Assembly: GCA_902572675.1 (NCBI GenBank)
Contig: CACGGY010000044.1
Location: forward strand, 1-8,427
DNA: 8,427 bases
Origin: an uncultured Prochlorococcus sp.
GTDB lineage: Bacteria; Cyanobacteriota; Cyanobacteriia; PCC-6307; Cyanobiaceae
Direction: 5' to 3'
Shown here: positions 6,196-8,427 of the stretch, in pieces
Position numbering within the stretch: position 1 is the first letter of the stretch
How the letters are laid out: every line of letters starts with the position of its first letter
Position numbers and translations under genes: made by a program
The notes under the pieces: model-generated
Database searches by the model: none
What the model was told of the DNA's origin: nothing
What the model saw: only the letters and a program-made list of their open reading frames with translations

Positions 6196-7557
6196 TTATG
6201 TCCTCAATAAGAACAAATTTAAGAAAGTCAGTCCATTCCATAAAGAATGCATAATCACAGAAGAGAACAAACTCCCTGAAGCAACTCTTGTAATTCCCAA
6301 TCCAATCCCAAGAACAAATAATGGGGGCATTTCTCCCAAACTTAAATGAGCTAATGCAAAGATAAAAGCTGAAACTGTAATTCCCGAAATTACTCCAAAA
6401 TCTCTTGAAAGAGTTGGTAGTAAAATACCCCGAAATATAATCTCCTCAAATAAAGGAGCTAATAAAGTTGTTGTTACAAATAGAAGAATAAATGATAAAT
6501 AATTATTATTATTAAGGACAATTTCCAGCAAAGGGTTACTACCATTCTGATTATCTACCAGACTATTCATAATTAGAGAGATCAATAGAACAAAAGGAAC
6601 TATTGTTAACCAACCTTTAAGTCCCTGAAAAATCGCATATTTTATTGGTAAGAAATTAAACTGTAAATAATCCTTTTTAAAAGTAAATACACCATTCAAA
6701 GATTTAATCTGATAGTAAACTATCCCTAATGGCGGAATAGCCATAAAAAGATATCCAAAGAATATTTTTAAAGATTGAGACAATTCATTAGAGATATTTT
6801 TAGAAAAAAGTTCAACTAAACTAATAGAAAACAAAGGTGATACCACTTCTCCTAAAACAACAAATCCGCCTGCAATTAATAAAACCATATCTATTAATTC
6901 TAAATCTAAGGATTTAATTTCTTGCCAACCTAACTTTTTCAAAGATATGGTAGTCCATAATATTTTTAAAGCCAGAATTGAGCCAAGAAGTATTGTTAAA
7001 AGTGGTATTAATCTTATGGCTAATATTTTTAAAAACATTTTGCTTGAAAATGCTTTCGTTATTAATGAACTATCGTCAAAATCAAATTTTCTACTTAAAA
7101 GGTGATATAAAAATTTATCACCTTTAAATAATTCAAATTTATCAGGATTTGGTTTATATGAACTATTATTAGATTTTTTTTCTATCTCATCAATCAGTAA
7201 TTTAAAGTTTTTATTTTCAAAATCTTTGGATCTATTTTTATAGATTATAGGATCATTTGATTCTGAAGAAATTATTCGAATTAATTTATTTCTTTCTGTT
7301 AGCTCATCAAATGAGACCTCAACTAGTGATTGATTTATTTGATCAACCGGATCATTTACGAATAATAATTTTTTTAGATTTTCAGGTATTGATTGAAGTG
7401 ATAATTCAGCAATTTCTTGCTCTTTTTGACTTATATCAAATGACACAGATGGTCTATTTAAACTATCTCTTAGGCCTTGCTGCCATACAAAAAAAGTTAT
7501 AACTATAGAAATAAAAGCTAAAAAGAGTTTTGACTTAGAAATATTTTGAGAGATCAT
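6196..7557 (-). CDS. CPBP-family (CAAX protease/Abi-type) intramembrane metalloprotease
   Basis: The 453-residue protein ends in a clear CPBP domain. The three signature motifs are EEIIFR (371-376, EExxxR), FALAH (400-404, FxxxH) and HSLWN (437-441, HxxxN), which supply the glutamates and histidines proposed to bind the catalytic metal within the membrane. Hydrophobic segments lie at about 10-24, 174-200, 221-249, 264-282, 314-333, 353-370, 388-405 and 411-422. Between the first and second lies a hydrophilic stretch of some 145 residues, probably a soluble domain outside the cytoplasm, which makes this protein longer than the usual CPBP protease of 200-300 residues. Substrates of most bacterial members are unknown; processing of prenylated proteins, peptide maturation and membrane-protein turnover are all possible. 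The ATG start is followed at once by the first hydrophobic segment. It is the first gene of the minus-strand run, 85 bp upstream of the FtsL-like/ftsI pair. Family confident, function open. Confidence 0.9.
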   Translation of the reverse strand: MISQNISKSKLFLAFISIVITFFVWQQGLRDSLNRPSVSFDISQKEQEIAELSLQSIPENLKKLLFVNDPVDQINQSLVEVSFDELTERNKLIRIISSESNDPIIYKNRSKDFENKNFKLLIDEIEKKSNNSSYKPNPDKFELFKGDKFLYHLLSRKFDFDDSSLITKAFSSKMFLKILAIRLIPLLTILLGSILALKILWTTISLKKLGWQEIKSLDLELIDMVLLIAGGFVVLGEVVSPLFSISLVELFSKNISNELSQSLKIFFGYLFMAIPPLGIVYYQIKSLNGVFTFKKDYLQFNFLPIKYAIFQGLKGWLTIVPFVLLISLIMNSLVDNQNGSNPLLEIVLNNNNYLSFILLFVTTTLLAPLFEEIIFRGILLPTLSRDFGVISGITVSAFIFALAHLSLGEMPPLFVLGIGLGITRVASGSLFSSVIMHSLWNGLTFLNLFLLRT

Positions 7558-7562
7558 AACTT

Positions 7563-7568
7563 ATTATA
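7563..7568 (-). promoter_or_regulatory. Candidate -10 box for the CPBP gene
   Basis: The minus strand reads TATAAT at 7568..7563, five bases before the ATG at 7557, which would again give a leaderless message. The hexamer 17 bp further upstream does not resemble TTGACA, so support rests on the perfect -10 box alone. The inverted repeat at 7567-7583 overlaps its upstream edge. Confidence 0.25.
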
Positions 7569-7583
7569 TTGTTGAAAACAATA
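7567..7583. repeat. 17-bp inverted repeat in the divergent intergenic region (possible operator)
   Basis: TATTGTT (7567-7573) and AACAATA (7577-7583) are perfect complements around GAA. The repeat sits 10 bp upstream of the CPBP start codon and overlaps its candidate -10 box, where a bound repressor would block RNA polymerase. Seven-base arms are expected a few times by chance in a window this AT-rich, so position is the main support. Confidence 0.3.
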
Positions 7584-7622
7584 CTTAGTTTTCATTGAAA
7601 TTCCTAATATTTATATATCTAT

Positions 7623-7648
7623 TTTAATCACGCCATGAGATGATTAAA
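7623..7648. repeat. 26-bp inverted repeat in the divergent intergenic region (possible operator)
   Basis: TTTAATCA (7623-7630) and TGATTAAA (7641-7648) are perfect 8-base complements separated by CGCCATGAGA, the most G/C-rich 10 bases of this gap. The half-sites are 18 bp apart from edge to edge of matching positions, compatible with a dimeric regulator. The repeat ends 26 bp before the ATG of the rightward phosphatase gene. I cannot match it to a known cyanobacterial regulator; it is not the NtcA pattern GTA-N8-TAC. Confidence 0.35.
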
Positions 7649-7674
7649 TTACTTTAATTTTTAAATTTATATTA

Positions 7675-8427
7675 ATGACTTTAAGATTAGTTTTAGTCAG
7701 GCATGGACTAAGCAGTTTCAATGCAAAAGGATTAATTCAAGGGAGAACAGATGATTCATTATTAACTGAAGAGGGATATGAACAAGCTCGAAAAGCAGGC
7801 AAAGCATTATCAAAAATAAACTTCGATAAAATCTATTCCTCCCCACTAGTGAGAGCATCAGAAACTGCAAAAACAATTAACAGGACTTTCAACAAAGAAC
7901 AAAATATTGTATTTGATGATAATTTACTAGAAGTAGATCTTAGTGAATGGTCTGGTCTAAAAATTGATGAAATAAAAAAGAAATTTCCAGAAATTTACCC
8001 TATATGGAAAAATGATCCAGAAAATCTTATCTTAAAAAGAAATGATAATAAATCTTATAAACCAATTCAAGAATTATTTTATCAAGCAAAAAACTTTCTT
8101 GAAGAAATTTTAAAAATTTATCTAGACAAAGATGATGTAAACATCTTAATTGTAGGACATAATGCGATTCTAAGATGTTTAATCCTCTTCTTATTGGGAA
8201 AGCCCAAGCAAGGTTTTAGGAAAATAAGATTAGAAAATGCTTCTTTCTCGATACTCAATATTTCCAGAGAAGATAACTATATTAAGACCCAAATAGAATG
8301 CTTAAATCAGACTTCCCATCTCAATAAAAATATTCCAAATCAAATTGGAGATTCCAGAATATTTCTGATAAGGCATGGTGAAACTAACTGGAACAAAGAA
8401 GGTAGGTTCCAAGGCCAAATAAATATC
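7675..8427 (+). CDS. Tandem histidine phosphatase (phosphoglycerate mutase family), 3' end outside window
   Basis: The frame runs from an ATG to the right edge without a stop, giving 251 residues of a longer protein. Residues 1-215 form one histidine-phosphatase domain: VRHG (8-11) with His10 as the phospho-acceptor, SSPLVRASETA (55-65) with Arg60, LLEVDLSEWSG (84-94) with the acid Glu86, and IVGHNAILR (159-167) with the second His162. A second domain begins at about residue 227 with IFLIRHGETNWN (229-240), a textbook signature. In the first domain Leu12 replaces the Glu or Gln that normally follows RHG. Two-domain members of about 440 residues are known in cyanobacteria, annotated as phosphoglycerate mutase; phosphoserine phosphatase and alpha-ribazole phosphatase (CobC) also belong to this superfamily, so the substrate is undecided. 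No Shine-Dalgarno site precedes the ATG, but the first strand begins at residue 3, supporting this start. Confidence 0.88.
   Translation, partial: MTLRLVLVRHGLSSFNAKGLIQGRTDDSLLTEEGYEQARKAGKALSKINFDKIYSSPLVRASETAKTINRTFNKEQNIVFDDNLLEVDLSEWSGLKIDEIKKKFPEIYPIWKNDPENLILKRNDNKSYKPIQELFYQAKNFLEEILKIYLDKDDVNILIVGHNAILRCLILFLLGKPKQGFRKIRLENASFSILNISREDNYIKTQIECLNQTSHLNKNIPNQIGDSRIFLIRHGETNWNKEGRFQGQINI

Noticed and set aside
7257..7502. An open frame of 81 codons on the plus strand inside the CPBP gene.
   Set aside because: It is antisense to the N-terminal part of a gene with clear family motifs; leucine/isoleucine richness follows from A/T-rich sequence, and there is no start signal.
1..8427. A corrinoid link between cobO at the left edge and the histidine phosphatase (CobC-like) at the right edge.
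   Set aside because: They are more than 7 kb apart with unrelated genes between, and the two-domain layout fits the cyanobacterial phosphoglycerate-mutase-type proteins better than CobC.

Overview
The window is AT-rich (visibly about 30% G+C) and gene-dense, with short gaps, A/T-ending codons and few Shine-Dalgarno sites. Gene content and style point to a streamlined marine picocyanobacterium, most likely a low-GC, high-light-type Prochlorococcus. That assignment is inference from composition and protein resemblance, not from a search. No mobile element, CRISPR array, tRNA or rRNA is visible, and every gene but one belongs to a recognisable family.

Layout. On the + strand, bases 3-284 hold the C-terminal part of a cobalamin adenosyltransferase (cobO/btuR). 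After a 127-bp gap come pyrH (UMP kinase), frr (ribosome recycling factor) and a geranylgeranyl-reductase-family flavoprotein whose TTG start overlaps the frr stop codon. These three look like one transcription unit, possibly driven by a consensus-like promoter abutting the pyrH start. A convergent junction of only 24 bp follows. The minus strand then carries, in transcription order from right to left, a CPBP (CAAX-protease-like) membrane protein, a 142-residue single-pass membrane protein of unknown family, the division transpeptidase ftsI (PBP3 type) and transaldolase tal. The small membrane protein abuts ftsI through TGATG and occupies the position and has the topology of FtsL. At the right edge, a + strand tandem histidine-phosphatase (phosphoglycerate-mutase family) gene runs off the window. 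It is separated from the CPBP gene by a 117-bp divergent region with two inverted repeats.

How the genes fit together. pyrH and frr form the common bacterial pair linking nucleotide supply and ribosome recycling. The small membrane protein and ftsI look like a septal peptidoglycan synthesis pair. tal belongs to the pentose phosphate pathway. The flavoprotein, the CPBP protein and the tandem phosphatase are recognisable by family, but their substrates cannot be read from sequence. The best leads are the FtsL-like protein, the flavoprotein of unknown substrate coupled to frr, the altered first active site of the tandem phosphatase, and the palindromic divergent promoter region. I see no clear sign of a wholly new multi-gene system.
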